Positions 22,477 through 33,947 are shown, numbered from the stretch's first letter. The stretch: DNA of 64,000 nt from Cordia subcordata (GCA_028554755.1 JAPTOF010000014.1:992001-1056000), one strand, 5' to 3'. Notes: a model not told the origin generated them from the sequence alone. Program-made: numbers and translations.

Positions 22477-24241
22477 TGATGTGTCTTGGTCTTCTGCGCA
22501 TTTGCATTACTTGTTCCTCTGCTTGGAGATTAATGAAGAAGGATGTGGCTTGGGCAAGAATTGAAGAAGATTTTAAGGATGAAAAGTAGAAGAGAAACAA
22601 TTTTGATGGCTTCCGGACAAACGTCAAAGTAACTGGAAGCAAAACAAAGCGAAAATGAACCCAAAATAGAGCAAATAGACACTACCAAAACATTAGCTTT
22701 AGAGTACCGGTGCACCCCTTCTCTATTCTACCAAAAACAGGTAGCAATTTTCTACTATTAGAATAGATGTCCCTTGGTACCGGTGCACCGATTAGGTGTT
22801 TTGGTAGTCGCAAAAAATTGGCTATATGCCCTCTTTTGGCCATTTTATAAAATAACAACTCATATTCTTTCAAACCCATCTCCCAAAACCCTAATCCTCT
22901 TCTCTCACACACTCTTCCATACACAAAAACACTTTGGAATCAAGCTTGTAAGTGGATCAAACACAAGGATTTAGGCATAGATCATGGATTGTAAAGAATG
23001 GATTTGGACATAAGGGTATGTCTCTTTTGTCCCAAATCTAAATATGTATGATTAGAGCTATGTAGGGTGATTATTCTTGTATTTATGGATTGATTATTAT
23101 TCTTTTGTAATGGGTACTTGATGGGTTTCTGTATGTATGCTTTATGCTTAAGGTTCTAAAGGCCATTTTACATACATGTCTATGTGCTTGTTGAAATGCC
23201 TCAATGAAGTTGCATATGTATATTGAAGTCTATTATGCTATTAACAATCTCCAAATCAATATGTTAGTATGTCTATGTGTTCGTCTGATGATTACATAAA
23301 GTGGATATGCTGATATACATGTCTATATGCGTGTTAGCTTACTTAATAGCATAAATAGCATCTGTTGCTTACATGTCGGGTGCTATTGCTTAAATCAGTG
23401 TACTCTAAGTATGTCTATGTGCTTAGTAGTAGAATATTTCAGAGCATTCTCGAATTCCATGCCCTAGATGTGTATGCCTTATGGTTAAATGTCAACTTTT
23501 ACCAGGGTAATGTGATCGATGGTGCACAACTAGTAACTAGCCTAGGTCGAGTCCCCTTTGACTTAGTTGACCTTAGTTCTTTTATGAAGGCTAATTAGTC
23601 TTCCTTATCGCCCTAGGTTTATCAGGATCACGTCATAGCTCTAAGTGGGGCGAAGCTTCGTAATGGAGTCACACCGTGTCATAGGGTTAGATTGGGGAAC
23701 TAATTAGTGGGCTAAGTTCTAGGTCAAATCGATCTAAATCACTTAAAATCCTATTAGCTAGCCCTAATTCCTAAGTCATAAAGACTGCGCTACACTTCTA
23801 GACATTGCCACCTAGGGACAGACTCGCACTAAGGCTTAGCGTACCAATTAGGAGGCTAATTAGAGATCTAAGTTAAAGCACTTTGTATAATCCATCAAGC
23901 AACCCTAATAAGAAGCAGTAATCACCCATTTGTAAGATGAAATCACCCTGGTCCCTTTTTCCACGTGTTTGACTCCCTTTTATTGCTTGATTCCCCCGTT
24001 TCACACACACACACCTTTTATTTTCTTGCCCTTAAGATAGAATTATTTTTCTGAGCTCTTCTCAATCTCAAAAACAACAAAAACATTATAGTTTAGAGAC
24101 TCAACATGTAGCTTTTAGGATGCTCTTAGCTTAGGAGACCATGTCCTCCCAGTGGTTCGACCCTGCACTCGCACACACTACACTACACATAACTCATGTG
24201 CTTGCGGGCTATTTAGGCTTGTGCTCTAAAATAGCATATCA
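22477..24241 (+). repeat. Copy C2 3' LTR (complete)
   Basis: 1765 bp, TGATGTGTCTTGG to GCATATCA. TATA box at 22846. U3 carries TACCGGTGCACCG dyads at about 22706 and 22778. U5 ends with the usual conserved phrases (a GTGGTTCGACCCTGC-like stretch at 24152, GCTTGCGGGCTATTTAGG at 24201). It abuts reverse-strand gag at 24242. Confidence 0.85.
22846..22853 (+). promoter_or_regulatory. TATA box of C2 LTR
   Basis: TATAAAAT about 370 bp into the LTR and 60 bp downstream of the TACCGGTGCACCG dyad, the same arrangement as in copy E. Confidence 0.5.
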
Positions 24242-25086
24242 CCTATCCATGGCAGAGTTTTAGAAAGAATCCCTGGCTAACAACTTCATTTTCTCCCATG
24301 CTTTACTAGGTCTCAAGTTATAGAACCCTTTACTGGATATGGCATTTACCATCTTCCTTTGTTGTTGGTCAATCCTCTAAAGAAGTATTAAAAGAGGTCG
24401 TGTGTACCATAAACATGGTATGGGCATTACCTCATGGAAAGTCTCAAAATCATGTTGAGAAAAAGTCATGATAGAAGCCCTAAGATTGGCAATCTTAGCC
24501 ACGCAGAAGAACTTTTGACAGAAACGTGTTTAGAGCTCATCCAAAGACATGATGGATCTGCTAGAAAAGGAATGAAACCATGCACTAGCTTTATCCTTTA
24601 AAAGAATGGGAACAACTTTAGGTGAATGAATTCTTGAGATACATTAGGAAAATGCACAGTCGAGCAAATCTCTACGAAATCCATGCTATGTGCCAAGGGA
24701 CTGTCATTAGTTCTCCCATAAAAGGAAGAAAGCATCGCCAATGTGCTATGCTTAATCTCAAAGTTCCCTCCTTCCAACTCCAGAAGATGAATAACCAAGT
24801 TTGGCTTAAAAGCATTGGAAAGGAAGTATAGCCTAAGCATGGGTTCATCCTCTACAAGGGGATTAGGACTAAAAGGTTCTTACCTAAAGGATCCTTGGGC
24901 TTATGGATGCTTATGTTGCTCATATAGAGGAACGGGATTTATAGGGGGAATAGGAAGTATTAGAGGATTAATGGGATCGACCATCTCTCCTAGAAGATCA
25001 CCTAAATTCCTAAGATGATGCGCTATTCTTTCAAGTTTGGGGTTTAAAAGAACTAAGGGATTCCTAAGGGAATGCCTACCAAGCAT
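24242..25086 (-). pseudogene. gag: Athila gag fragment
   Basis: Reverse-strand gag N-terminal half. From 25086: MLGRHSLRNPLVLLNPKLER and HHLRNLGDLLGEMVDP; then NFEIKHSTLAMLSSFYGRTN, TDFVE-like (MDFVEICSTVHF), and IMTFSQHDFETFHE. These align with copy E gag (28066 onward), about 60-70% similar by eye. Stops and frameshifts are scattered. The 3' half was lost where the C2 LTR end abuts. Gag would form the virus-like particle. It belongs with the PBS at 25377 and the LTR at 25401. Confidence 0.85.
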
Positions 25087-25376
25087 ACAATGCCTACTCT
25101 ATTCTTCAGCTACTTCGACCCTCAAACCTCAACAAAAGTCTTAGACTACAATAAGCAACTAACAAACACCTAAAGGTCTACTAAGAACAAAAAGCAAAAT
25201 AACTCAAAACAAACAAGCTAAACTAAGAAATAAAAGCAGGCACAAGATAGCAAGATAAATAAAGGGAAACTGAGATAAGGAACTACGAAAACAAACTAAC
25301 AAAAAAAAGCAAGAAAAATAAATAAAACATGCAACAAACTAAAACACACAAGCAAACAAATCAAACCAACCCAGCC
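25087..25376 (-). other. Untranslated leader of the gag fragment
   Basis: A-rich leader (T-rich on the coding strand) between PBS and gag start, comparable to 27508-27762 of copy E. No other feature seen. Confidence 0.6.
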
Positions 25377-25394
25377 TCCCTGACAATGGCGCCA
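25377..25394 (-). other. PBS (tRNA-Asp type), reverse element
   Basis: Reverse-strand TGGCGCCATTGTCAGGGA, with three transitions from the perfect tRNA-Asp complement. Confidence 0.85.
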
Positions 25395-25400
25395 AAAACT

Positions 25401-25585
25401 TGTTGTAAGCTTTAAAAGTTACCTGCAAGCGCATGGGTCATCTGTAGTGTAATGTGTGTGAGTAAGGGGTCATGTCCACGGGGAGGCTAGAACTTGGTGA
25501 GAATCTATGGCGTATGCTCTAAGGAGTTGCATAACAAAAGACCTAAACTAACAATAAATTTGGGTATTTTGAATTAAAGGGAGCT
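25401..25585 (-). repeat. Reverse Athila 5' LTR, U5 part (split by E)
   Basis: U5 end of an LTR that ends ...CAACA at 25401, 6 nt from the PBS. It is interrupted at GAGCT (25581-25585) by copy E and continues at 36754. Confidence 0.85.
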
Positions 25586-25906
25586 TGATGTGTTGTGTTT
25601 TTGTGTGTGTTTGCATTGTCATTTACCTATATTTTAGAAGTGTTAAGTGCTCATAATGATGCATTAGTGTAGTGCTTTTGATAAAAATAGGCTTAAGCGT
25701 AAACAAATGTGCATATCGAGTTTAAGAGACAAATTGCTACACTAATTGCTTTTTTTCAATGATTTAGGTGAACTTTTTGGTTAAGATCAAGATTGGACGA
25801 TGAAAGGTGACGAAGATGGGAAATGCACGGGTCTAAGAGAGAAGTCCAGAGGCCGAAAAGACAAAGAATGGAGGAAGAAAGTTAGCTGAACGACCAAGGA
25901 AAAAGA

Positions 25907-26067
25907 GCCGGTCGACCGGCCACTCCAGAGAGGTGCCAAAAATAGCCGGACGACCACCCCTCCAGACCCGGTCGACCGGCTTGGTCGACCGGCCAGTCTA
26001 GAGAGCATCATTAAAAAGCCGGTCGAGCTAGGTCTAGAGGCCGGTCGACCTAGACGGTCCACCGGCA
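25907..26067 (+). promoter_or_regulatory. Cluster of GGTCGACC palindromes upstream of TATA
   Basis: A perfect 14-bp palindrome GCCGGTCGACCGGC (25907-25920), near copies at 25968-25980, 25983-25993 and 26040-26067, plus a single-arm CCGGACGACC. It is the only GC-rich part of an AT-rich LTR and ends 15 bp before the TATA box. It is plausibly a transcription-factor array or a CpG-methylation target. Confidence 0.55.
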
Positions 26068-26081
26068 ATATGCTGAGAACA

Positions 26082-26089
26082 TATAAATA
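26082..26089 (+). promoter_or_regulatory. TATA box, copy E 5' LTR
   Basis: TATAAATA followed by AGGCCCG. Conserved at 35350-35357 in the 3' LTR. Transcription should start about 30 bp downstream, defining R. Confidence 0.7.
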
Positions 26090-27489
26090 AGGCCCGATTC
26101 TGCAGAAAAGGAGAGGACTTTTTGGAAGAATAACACGCATTTCACACCTAAAATTCTCACACACTTAACCCTAGATCCCACCCACTTCACACACACTTTT
26201 CACACATTCCTCACTAAGAACCAAGCTTGATTTGGAGGGTTCAAATATTTTGGAATCAAGTTTGCTCAAAAGCTTCGTACAAGATTAGCTAGGATGAAAG
26301 GAAAGCTTCATTATCTCTCTTTCATTCTATTTCCTATTATGATTGAGTAGACTTGTGTAGGGTGATTTAACTTATGTAATGGGTTAACTATATACTCTTA
26401 TGATATGGGATATGATGGCTGTATATATATACATGTTTCGAATTTTCTTATTCAAATGGGTATTTTCTCATTCATGTCTAAGTGTTTGATAAAATGCTTA
26501 GATGAGTAACATGTGTATAAATTGAAGTTTGTTTGTTACTAAACACATCTAATCCATGTTATAATCATGTCTATGTGTTTATATATGGATGCTATGAAGT
26601 GGGTAATGCTTTTATTCATGTCTATATGTATATTTGCATGCCTAGTAACGAGCATAACTTCAATAACGCATACGTGCTGGTAGTTAATTATTTCCAATGG
26701 TGTGAACTGAACATGACGATGTTTGGTAGTTGAATAGGTTTCATTATTCACGCGCACCTTGGCCTTGAACATGTATGAACGCACTAACAACTCAAATCCT
26801 GCTGTAGTGACCTTAGAATGACGAAGTATAATTTAGGGCTAGTCTAGGCTGAGTCTCCTTTGGCTTTAAATCCAGCTAATTGGTTTTCGGATAGGTTTAG
26901 TCGACCTTAGCAACATTAGGTTTTGGCTTTAAATCCAGCCAAAGGTTTAGGTACTAAGGTAGGTTCATTCTAAGCCACCTAGGAAGTTAATTAATCACTC
27001 TTGAGGCCCTAGGTCATAAGGACCACGTCGTAGCTCTAGGTGGCACCGCCTAGGGACGGACTCGCACCGAGTCCTAGGGGGAAATTAGGATATTAACTAG
27101 CAACCTAGCTAAGAGCACTCATGATAGTTAGCCATCATCCCTTAATCCCATAGCATTTGAGTATAGAATTACCCACTCATAAGTCGAAGTCATCCTAACC
27201 CCTTCTCAAGTGTTAGTTTCCTCTTGACCATCTTGTGCTCCCATTTTTCATATTCATGGTTTAGTTTTATTTCCTTTACCTAGAGCTCCCGATAATCCAA
27301 AACCCAAAAAAAAATATGTCTAGTTTAGATCTTTCTTTTTGGCACTTTCTAGAACACCAAGCATAGAATTCACCCACATTATTCATGCCTCCCTGTGGTT
27401 CGACACCTGCACTTGTATACACTATATTGCACGATCTGTACGCTTGCGGGTCTTTTAGAGCTTGCACTCGAAAGACGACACCAAGTTCT

Positions 27490-27507
27490 TGGCGCCGTTG
27501 CCGGGGA
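27490..27507 (+). other. PBS of copy E, perfect tRNA-Asp complement
   Basis: TGGCGCCGTTGCCGGGGA is the exact complement of the 3' end of plant tRNA-Asp(GUC) including CCA. It lies 6 nt after the LTR. Confidence 0.95.
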
Positions 27508-27762
27508 GGCACGGTGATTTGTATTCTTTGCTTATGTGTTTTGGTAGTTGCTTTATTTGTTTTTCTTGCTTTTTCTTTATAGTTTGTTTGTTTTTTTTTT
27601 CCTTATATTGTTTATTGTTCATATTATCTTGCTTTAGTTTTTGTTTATCTATTTTAGCTTTTGTCGCTGTTTTTAGTAAACTCTTTAGGATTGTGGTTTA
27701 TTTGCTGTAGTTTTAGGAATAATGAAGCTTTTGGGGGTTGAAGTGGCCGGAGTTAGGATAGT
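27508..27762 (+). other. Leader of copy E
   Basis: T-rich untranslated leader between PBS and gag. Small ORFs here are low-complexity Phe/Leu runs without family resemblance. Confidence 0.6.
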
Positions 27763-28986
27763 TTGTGCATGCTTGGTAGGAGATCTCTTAGAAATTCCCT
27801 AATTCCTCTTAATCCTGAACCCGATAGAATTGCTAGACATTTCAGGAATTTAGGAGATCTTCTTGAGGAGATGACCGATCCCAATCATCCTCCCAATCCC
27901 CTAATGAATCCCATTCTACCTCATGATCACATTGGGCATCAAGCCCAAGCTCATTTTAGACGAGAGCCCCGTACACCAGATCCACCCATAGATGATGAAC
28001 CCACTCTTAGGCAATTCTTTCTCCCCGAAGCCTTTGAGCCCAATTAGGCTATTCAAATTCCGGGTTTGGGGGAGACAAACTTTGAGATTAAGCCTAATAT
28101 GTTGGCAATGCTTCCCTCCTTCTACGGAAGAAACAATGAGAGTCCTCTAGATCATATCACTGATTTTGTTGAGATGAGTTCCACTCTCTATGTCCCCTAT
28201 GTCTCTCAAGAGGTCATACGTCTAAGATTGATTCCTTTCTCTCTTAAGGACAAGGCTAGGACTTGGTTGCATTCCTTACCCAATGGTTGCATTGCTACAT
28301 GGGCTGAGCTTCAATCTAAGTTCTTCCAAAAATTTTATCCCATGGCCAAGACAGCCGACCTTAGGACCACCATTATGACTTTCTCCCAACATGACCTAGA
28401 ATCTTTTCATGAGGCTTGGAAGAGGTTCAAGGATCGTCTTAGACAATGTCCACACCACGGGTATGGCAATCATGACCTAATGCAATACTTATTTCGAGGC
28501 TTAAATGAACAAAATAGGATGATGGTCAATGCCGCCTCCGGTGGTGGCTTCTATCTTTTGAGACAGACCGAGGCATGGGAGAAAATAGAAATGATGGCTA
28601 AAAATTCTTTTCAAAATTTTGCAATGGAAAGGTCTAGTTGGGGAGGCAACAAGAGAAGTGTTAGTGAGGTTGGAGTTTCTTTAGACTTACCCGCTAAGGT
28701 TAAGGATTTGACAAATAAACTAGATCATTTCATTTCTTTGTCCAATTCATCCCAAGGTCGTAGGACTAGTTCTTTAGGTTCTTCCTCCGACCCTTTAGTT
28801 TTTGAAGTTTGTGCATTGTGCTCCAAGTCATGTCATGAGACCATAGCTTGCCCTTTAGCATCCCAATTTCCTGAATTCATGAAAGAGCAAGTGTGTGCCA
28901 CACAAGGTTATTCTCGTGAGTATAATCCATACTCAAACACATACAATCCGGGTTGGAGGGACAACCCAAAATTTTCTTGGAGATAA
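27763..28986 (+). pseudogene. gag: Copy E gag (capsid and nucleocapsid)
   Basis: Athila gag in one frame apart from a TAG at 28045-28047. It begins MCMLGRRSLRNSLIPLNPEP; the next in-frame ATG at 27769 would give MLGRRSLRN, matching the start of the 25086 fragment, so that ATG may be the true start. Retrotrans_gag core motifs are NFEIKPNMLAMLPSFYGR, ARTWLHSLPNG, TWAELQSKFFQKFYP and FHEAWKRFKDRLRQCPHHG. A CX2CX4HX4C zinc knuckle, CALCSKSCHETIAC, lies about 35 residues before the TAA at 28984. The frame then continues past that stop into 28987-29847. Gag packages the genomic RNA into particles; here it is truncated. Confidence 0.92.
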
Positions 28987-29847
28987 GGCCAGCATGAGTC
29001 TAGTTCACATCCTCAAGTTCCACCTCAGCAGTGACCCCGTCCTTAATATCCCCCAGGTTTCTATCATCTTAATCAGCCCCGTCTCACTAGTGCTCCACAA
29101 CCTCAGGCTTTACCTGCTCCCTCTAGTAGCCAGACTCCTAGTAATGATGTGATGAAGTTAATGCAGTTTATTCAGAATCAGCAATAGGCATTAGCTAGTC
29201 AGCAGCAGGAGTTAGCTGACAATAGGCAAAAGATGGCTAGCTATAGGCAACAGATGGCTAGGTTTGAGACACAGTTAGGACAGATTTCTAGTCAATTGAG
29301 CGTTAGAGACCCCAGGAAATCGCCTTCTCAGCCAGAGGTGAACCTTAGAGTGCAGTCCTGTTCCTCCACTGATACCACTTATCCCCCTCAGGCCCAGGCT
29401 AAGGTTGTCACCACTCTTAGTAACGGTTGGGTAGTGCATAATAGGGTAGGAGTTGACTTTGCAGTACCTGCACCTAGTAGTCTTTCCGAGTCTAGAGCAC
29501 CACATGGTAGCCCTATTGAGGGAAATTCTAGAGAAGGTCTTGTTGAGAGAGATAAGCCCATTAGAGATCATGGAGAGAGTAGTACTGCTCGCCCACATCA
29601 GGAGGGAAAAGAGCCTATTGATGACTCCCATGTATCTAGAGGTATAGAGCTTAGAGTTCCCTTTCCATCTGTCTTAGAGAGGCCTACACCTAGTGAGGAT
29701 TCTAGGTTCTTCAAGGTTTTAGAGCATCTTAAGGACCTTAAGGTCAATCTTCCTTTGATAGATGCGATCATTTCCATCCCCTCTTATTCTAAGTTCTTTA
29801 AGGATCTTTGTTCAAGGAAACGTAGGTCATCGAACATTCCTAAGTAA
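28987..29847 (+). pseudogene. gag: Copy E gag C-terminus and gag-pro linker
   Basis: Same reading frame as gag and pol. It is rich in Gln, Pro and Ser with a short Gln/Met heptad-like stretch (MKLMQFIQNQQ, QQMARFETQLGQISSQLS), then a Pro-rich spacer and FFKVLEHLKDLKVNLPLIDA, a conserved Athila segment before protease. Stops at 29032 (TGA), 29044 (TAA), 29185 (TAG) and 29845 (TAA) interrupt it. The lack of any frameshift up to 31728 shows that gag and pol were originally one ORF. Confidence 0.8.
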
Positions 29848-30860
29848 GTGAGGCTTACGGAGAAGGTGAGTAGTATATGTACTTCGGGCCTTCCGCCCAA
29901 GATAAGTGACCCCGGAGCCTTCACCATTCCTAGTAGGATCCGCGAGACCCAGATTGATCACGCCTTATTAGATTTAGGATCTAGTGTGAATCTCATTCGC
30001 TACTTTGTCTATCAGCAGCTAGGTCTCGGTGAGTTGTCTCCTACACATGTTACTCTTCAGCTAGCTGATTGGTCTGAGCGTAGACCTAGGGGTGTGATAG
30101 AGGACGTTATGGTCCAGGTAGGTGAGTTTGTGTACCCTATTGACTTCATAGTGTTAGATATGGATTCGGGACATGACTCTAGACATTTTACACCCATTCT
30201 TCTAGGTTGCCCCTTCCTTGCCACCATAGATGCCATTATCCATTGTAGGTCGAGGGTATTGGAGATGAAATTTGGGAATTTGAGATCCACTATGAAGGTT
30301 GCAGAGGCGGTGAATAGGGCTAGTATAGGAGGAGAGGATGGAGAAGAGTGCTTTAGGGTGGATGTGATTGATTCTCGCGTTGAGGATCTTATAGAGAAGA
30401 CTATGACCGATGGAGAAGATTTGAGGAAATTTGAGAAATTGATGTCTAGTTTTGATTTGGAGACCTTAAAGAGGAAATGTGTAGCTTCTACTTCCTTGAT
30501 TAAGAGCCTTTTGACTAATAAGTCACTTGAGGTTAATCCTTCTAGTCTCATTTCTAGTGATGTCCCTATTGATGATGTTAAGGTTAAGTCCCCCTTGGTT
30601 GAGCCTAGCCCTTCTTTAAAGCTCAAACCCCTTCCCGATCATTTGAAATATGCATCCCTAGGCTCTAGTGAGACCCTTCCGGTCATCATAGCTTCCGATC
30701 TTTCTAGTGAGCATGAGGAACGTCTCTTAGAGGTCCTTAGGAAACATAGGAAGGCTATAGGGTGGAAAATTGATGATTTGAGAGGTATAGACCCTTCGGT
30801 TTGCATGCATCGTATTCACCTTGAGGATGGAACCATTCCTTCTAGGGAAATGCAAAGGAG
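29848..30860 (+). pseudogene. pol: Copy E aspartic protease domain
   Basis: Intact frame. DHALLDLGSSVNLI is the protease active site in the Athila form (DLG plus S/A instead of DTG), followed by YQQLGLGELSPTHVTLQLAD, then YPIDFIVLDM and the second-lobe ILLGCPFLATIDAII, typical of retropepsins. Residues ~150-300 are a charged linker leading to RT. The protease would cut the Gag-Pol polyprotein in the particle. The domain itself looks complete, but the upstream stop at 29845 separates it from gag. Confidence 0.9.
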
Positions 30861-31728
30861 GCTAAACCCACACATGAGCGAAGTAGTTAAGAAAGAGATC
30901 ATTAAGCTTTTAGATGCAGACATTATTTATCCGATCTCCGATAGTGAGTGGGTTAGCCCGGTCCAAGTTGTCCCTAAGAAGTCCGGGATCACGGTTGTTG
31001 AGAATGAGAGAGGAGAGCTTATCCCTGCACGTATTCCCACAGGATGGAGAGTTTGTATTGACTATAGGAAGCTCAACTCCAAAACTAGGAATGATCATTT
31101 CCCATTGCCTTTTCTAGACCAGATCTTAGATAGAGTAGCTTGGCATAGCTACTATTGTTTTCTAGATGGCTATTCGGGTTATAACCAGTTCCCTGTGTTT
31201 CTCGAGGACTAGGAAAAGACCACCTTTACTTGTCCCTATGGTATTTTTACTTATAGGAGAATGCCCTTTGGTCTTTGTAATGCCCCAGCGACTTTTCAGA
31301 GATGTGTGATGGCCATTTTTAGTGACATGATTGAGAGACATTTAGAGATTTTCATGGATGATTTCTTAGTCTTTGGAGATAGCTTTGATGAGTGCTTGAG
31401 TCATCTCTCTTTAGTCTTAGACCGATGGGTAGAGAAGAATCTAGTGTTAAGTTGGGAGAAATCCCACTTCATGGTGCAACAAGGGATAGTGTTGGGTCAT
31501 GTTGTATTATCTAGTGGAATTCTAGTTGACCCAGCTAAGGTAGAATTAATTGAAAAGTTGCCTGTCCCTAAGTGTGTCAAGGATGTTAGATCTTTTCTAG
31601 GGCATGCAGGATTTTACCGTAGATTCATTAAGGATTTTAATCACATTGCACGCCCCTTGTCTAGGTTCCTAGCACAAGATGTCCCTTTTGACTTTGATGA
31701 TGAATGTGTCAGAGCTTTCAATAGGCTT
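30861..31728 (+). pseudogene. pol: Copy E reverse transcriptase
   Basis: RT blocks in order: WVSPVQVVPKKSG, GWRVCIDYRKLNSKTRNDHF, PLPFLDQILDRVA, YYCFLDGYSGYNQF, MPFGLCNAPATFQRCV and the catalytic box IFMDDFLVFGDSF (FMDD form, as in Athila). KCVKDVRSFLGHAGFYRRFI is the thumb region. A TAG at 31210-31212 falls in the fingers/palm just before the EKTTFTCPYG block, and a ~4-bp deletion at 31728/31729 shifts the frame entering RNase H. The catalytic residues survive. Confidence 0.92.
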
Positions 31729-32215
31729 CCTTATTGTCCACATCCCCAATTATCTAGCCACCTAACTACAGTCTCCCATTTGAGGTTATGTGTGATGCAT
31801 CCGATTATGCGATAGGAGCTGTTTTAGGTTAAAAGAAGGATAAGTTGCCCCATGTTGTGTACTATGCTAGCAAGACTCTTGATGAAGCACAAAAGAATTA
31901 TACCATTACGGAAAAAGAGCTTATAGCAATAGTTTTCTCCCTTGACAAGTTTAGGTCATACATCCTAGGGTCCAAAGTTATTGTCTATACCGATCATGCG
32001 GCATTGAAGTATTTGTTGTCTAAGAAAGAATCTAAGCCCCGCTTGATTAGGTGGTTGCTCCTCCTTCAAGAGTTTGACATAGAAATTTGGGATAAGAAGG
32101 GTAGAGAAAATTTAGTTGCGGATCATCTTTCCCGTCTTGTTAGCGAGTCTTCTAGTGATCCATCTCCTTTTCATGATTCATTCCCCGATGAACAATTATT
32201 TGCCGCTCTCATCAC
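31729..32215 (+). pseudogene. pol: Copy E RNase H domain
   Basis: In the shifted frame: PFEVMCDASDYAIGAVLG (first catalytic Asp), [20 protein letters not shown] (catalytic Glu), [12 protein letters not shown] (catalytic Asp) and ADHLSRL at the end. Stops at 31755-31757 (TAG) and 31830-31832 (TAA). A second frameshift near 32205-32221 separates it from integrase. RNase H degrades the RNA template during reverse transcription. Confidence 0.9.
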
Positions 32216-33493
32216 ACACCTTGGTTTGCTCATATTGTCAATTATCTTGCCACAGGGCGTTTTCCTTCTCATTGGGAGAAAAGAGAAAAAGATAGGTTCC
32301 TAGCACAAGTTAGGCATTTCTTTTGGGAGGATCCCTATCTTTTCAAAGTGTGTGCGAATCAAATGATTCGCCAGTGTATGCCTGAGGATGAGTTTGAGAG
32401 CGTTTTGAGCATGTGTCATGATGAGGGGTGTGGGGGCCATTTTAGTGGGAAGAAGACCGCCGCGAAGGTCGTGCAAAGTGGACTATTTTGGCCTTCTCTC
32501 TTTAAGGATGCCCAAGAATATTGCAAGAAGTGTTTTAGATGTCAACAATCTGGGTCCATCTCTAGGAGAAACATGATGCCTTTATCCCCTATTCTTCCTT
32601 GTGAGTTGTTTGATGTTTGGGGTATAGACTTCATGGGTCCATTTCCACCTTCCTTTGGGTACCAATACATTTTAGTGGCCATTGATTATGTGTCCAAATG
32701 GGTTGAGACTATTCCTACACGCACTAATGACCATAGGGTAGTGGTTAAGTTTATTAAAGAAAACATTTTCTCTAGATTTAGAGTCCCTAGGGTCTTAATT
32801 AGTGATGGGGGTTTGCATTTTCGCCGTAGGACTTTAGAGGCCTTGTTGAGAAGATATTCGGTCACCCATAAGGTAGCCACTCCTTATCACCCGCAAACTA
32901 GTGGACAAGTAGAGGTGTCCAATAGAGAGATCAAGCACATTTTAGAGAAAACGGTTAGGCCCGATAGGAGAGATTGGTCTATTAGGCTAAATGATGCTTT
33001 GTGGGCCTACTGTACCGCCTTTAAGACTCCCATTGGTATGTCTCCATATAGATTGGTTTATGGTAAAGCTTGTCACTTGCCGGTAGAACTAGAGCATAGA
33101 GCTTATTGGGCAATCAAAGCCCTAAATTTTGACTTAGCAAGAGCGGGTGAGAAAAGAAAGCTAGACCTAGCGGAATTGGAAGAGCTTAGATTCGAGGCGT
33201 ATGAGAACGCTAAACTTTATAAGGATAGGATGAAGAGAATTCATGATAAACACATTATTAAGAAATCATTCTCTCCTCTTAATAAAGTTTGGTTGTTTAA
33301 TTCACGATTGAAACTCTTTCCAGGTAAGCTTAAGACAAGATGGGATGGTCCATATGAGGTGATGGTTACCTATCCTTCCGGAGCAGTCAAGATTAAAGAC
33401 TTGAAGGATGGCCGAGAGTTGACGGTGAATGGGCAACGCCTGAAGCACGCATATGATCCGAGCATGGCTTGTGTGGAGGTTTTAATGCTTTAG
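32216..33493 (+). pseudogene. pol: Copy E integrase
   Basis: Open to its stop at 33491-33493. The true domain begins upstream of the GTG at 32348, with [18 protein letters not shown] (32222). HHCC zinc finger: [16 protein letters not shown] then [14 protein letters not shown] core: [11 protein letters not shown] (Asp), VLISDGG (Asp) and [16 protein letters not shown] (Glu); all three are present. C-terminal segment [20 protein letters not shown] with GPYEV, the GPF/Y module, and no chromodomain, consistent with Athila/Tat. It inserts the cDNA and makes the 5-bp duplications seen across the window. It is the most intact domain here. Confidence 0.92.
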
Positions 33494-33947
33494 GATCCCA
33501 TCTATGGAAGTTGAAGATGAGTTGGTGTTTGCCTGGCTGACGGCTTGGTGGTTAGCGCTACTAGGAGGCAACCTAGGTTCAATTTTGCAGTTTTGCATTT
33601 GTTTCACTTTTTTCTCTTTTTATTTTCTTTCTTTTATCTTTCTTGCACCCAAACCAAAGTGTTGAATCCCAATCCTTTGTCCCATAAGATACGCCACTGC
33701 TCATTATTGCACATGCCAATGCAAATATGCATAGGCAATGCTACTAATCTTGTTTTCTTTGTGAGTGTTTATGAATTGTGAGTCACAGGATTAGTAGTAT
33801 GGTGATTTATCATTGGCATGGAAAGCTTTGAAGAAAATGCAAGGTTGTATCTATCCTTTCTCCACTTGTTCCCCATGTTTACCCCCTATCCCCATCACCC
33901 TTACTTGTTTTGTAATGATGATTTGCCTGTTTTTGTGCTTTGATCTT

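Larger units (their letters stand above)
25586..27483 (+). repeat. Copy E 5' LTR
   Basis: 1898 bp, TGATGTGTTG to GACACCA. The U3 palindrome cluster is at 25907-26067 and the TATA box at 26082. Short satellite-like phrases in U5 (GGCTTTAAATCCAGCCAA at 26868 and 26929) recur in all Athila LTRs of the window. Confidence 0.93.

Noticed and set aside
27490..27507. Possible tRNA-Asp gene
   Set aside because: Only the 18-nt complement of the tRNA 3' end is present, next to an LTR; it is a primer-binding site.
29275..29631. 118-codon reverse-strand ORF inside gag C-terminus
   Set aside because: Antisense shadow of the Gln/Ser-rich gag linker; not to be confused with the genuine antisense ORF of the Tat element.
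30057..30626. 189-codon reverse-strand ORF inside copy E protease
   Set aside because: Shadow of the protease frame; no recognisable motif and no counterpart elsewhere.
33545..33781. Env-like or accessory ORF after integrase
   Set aside because: 78 codons of Phe/Leu-rich sequence, not conserved in the homologous spacers of other copies.
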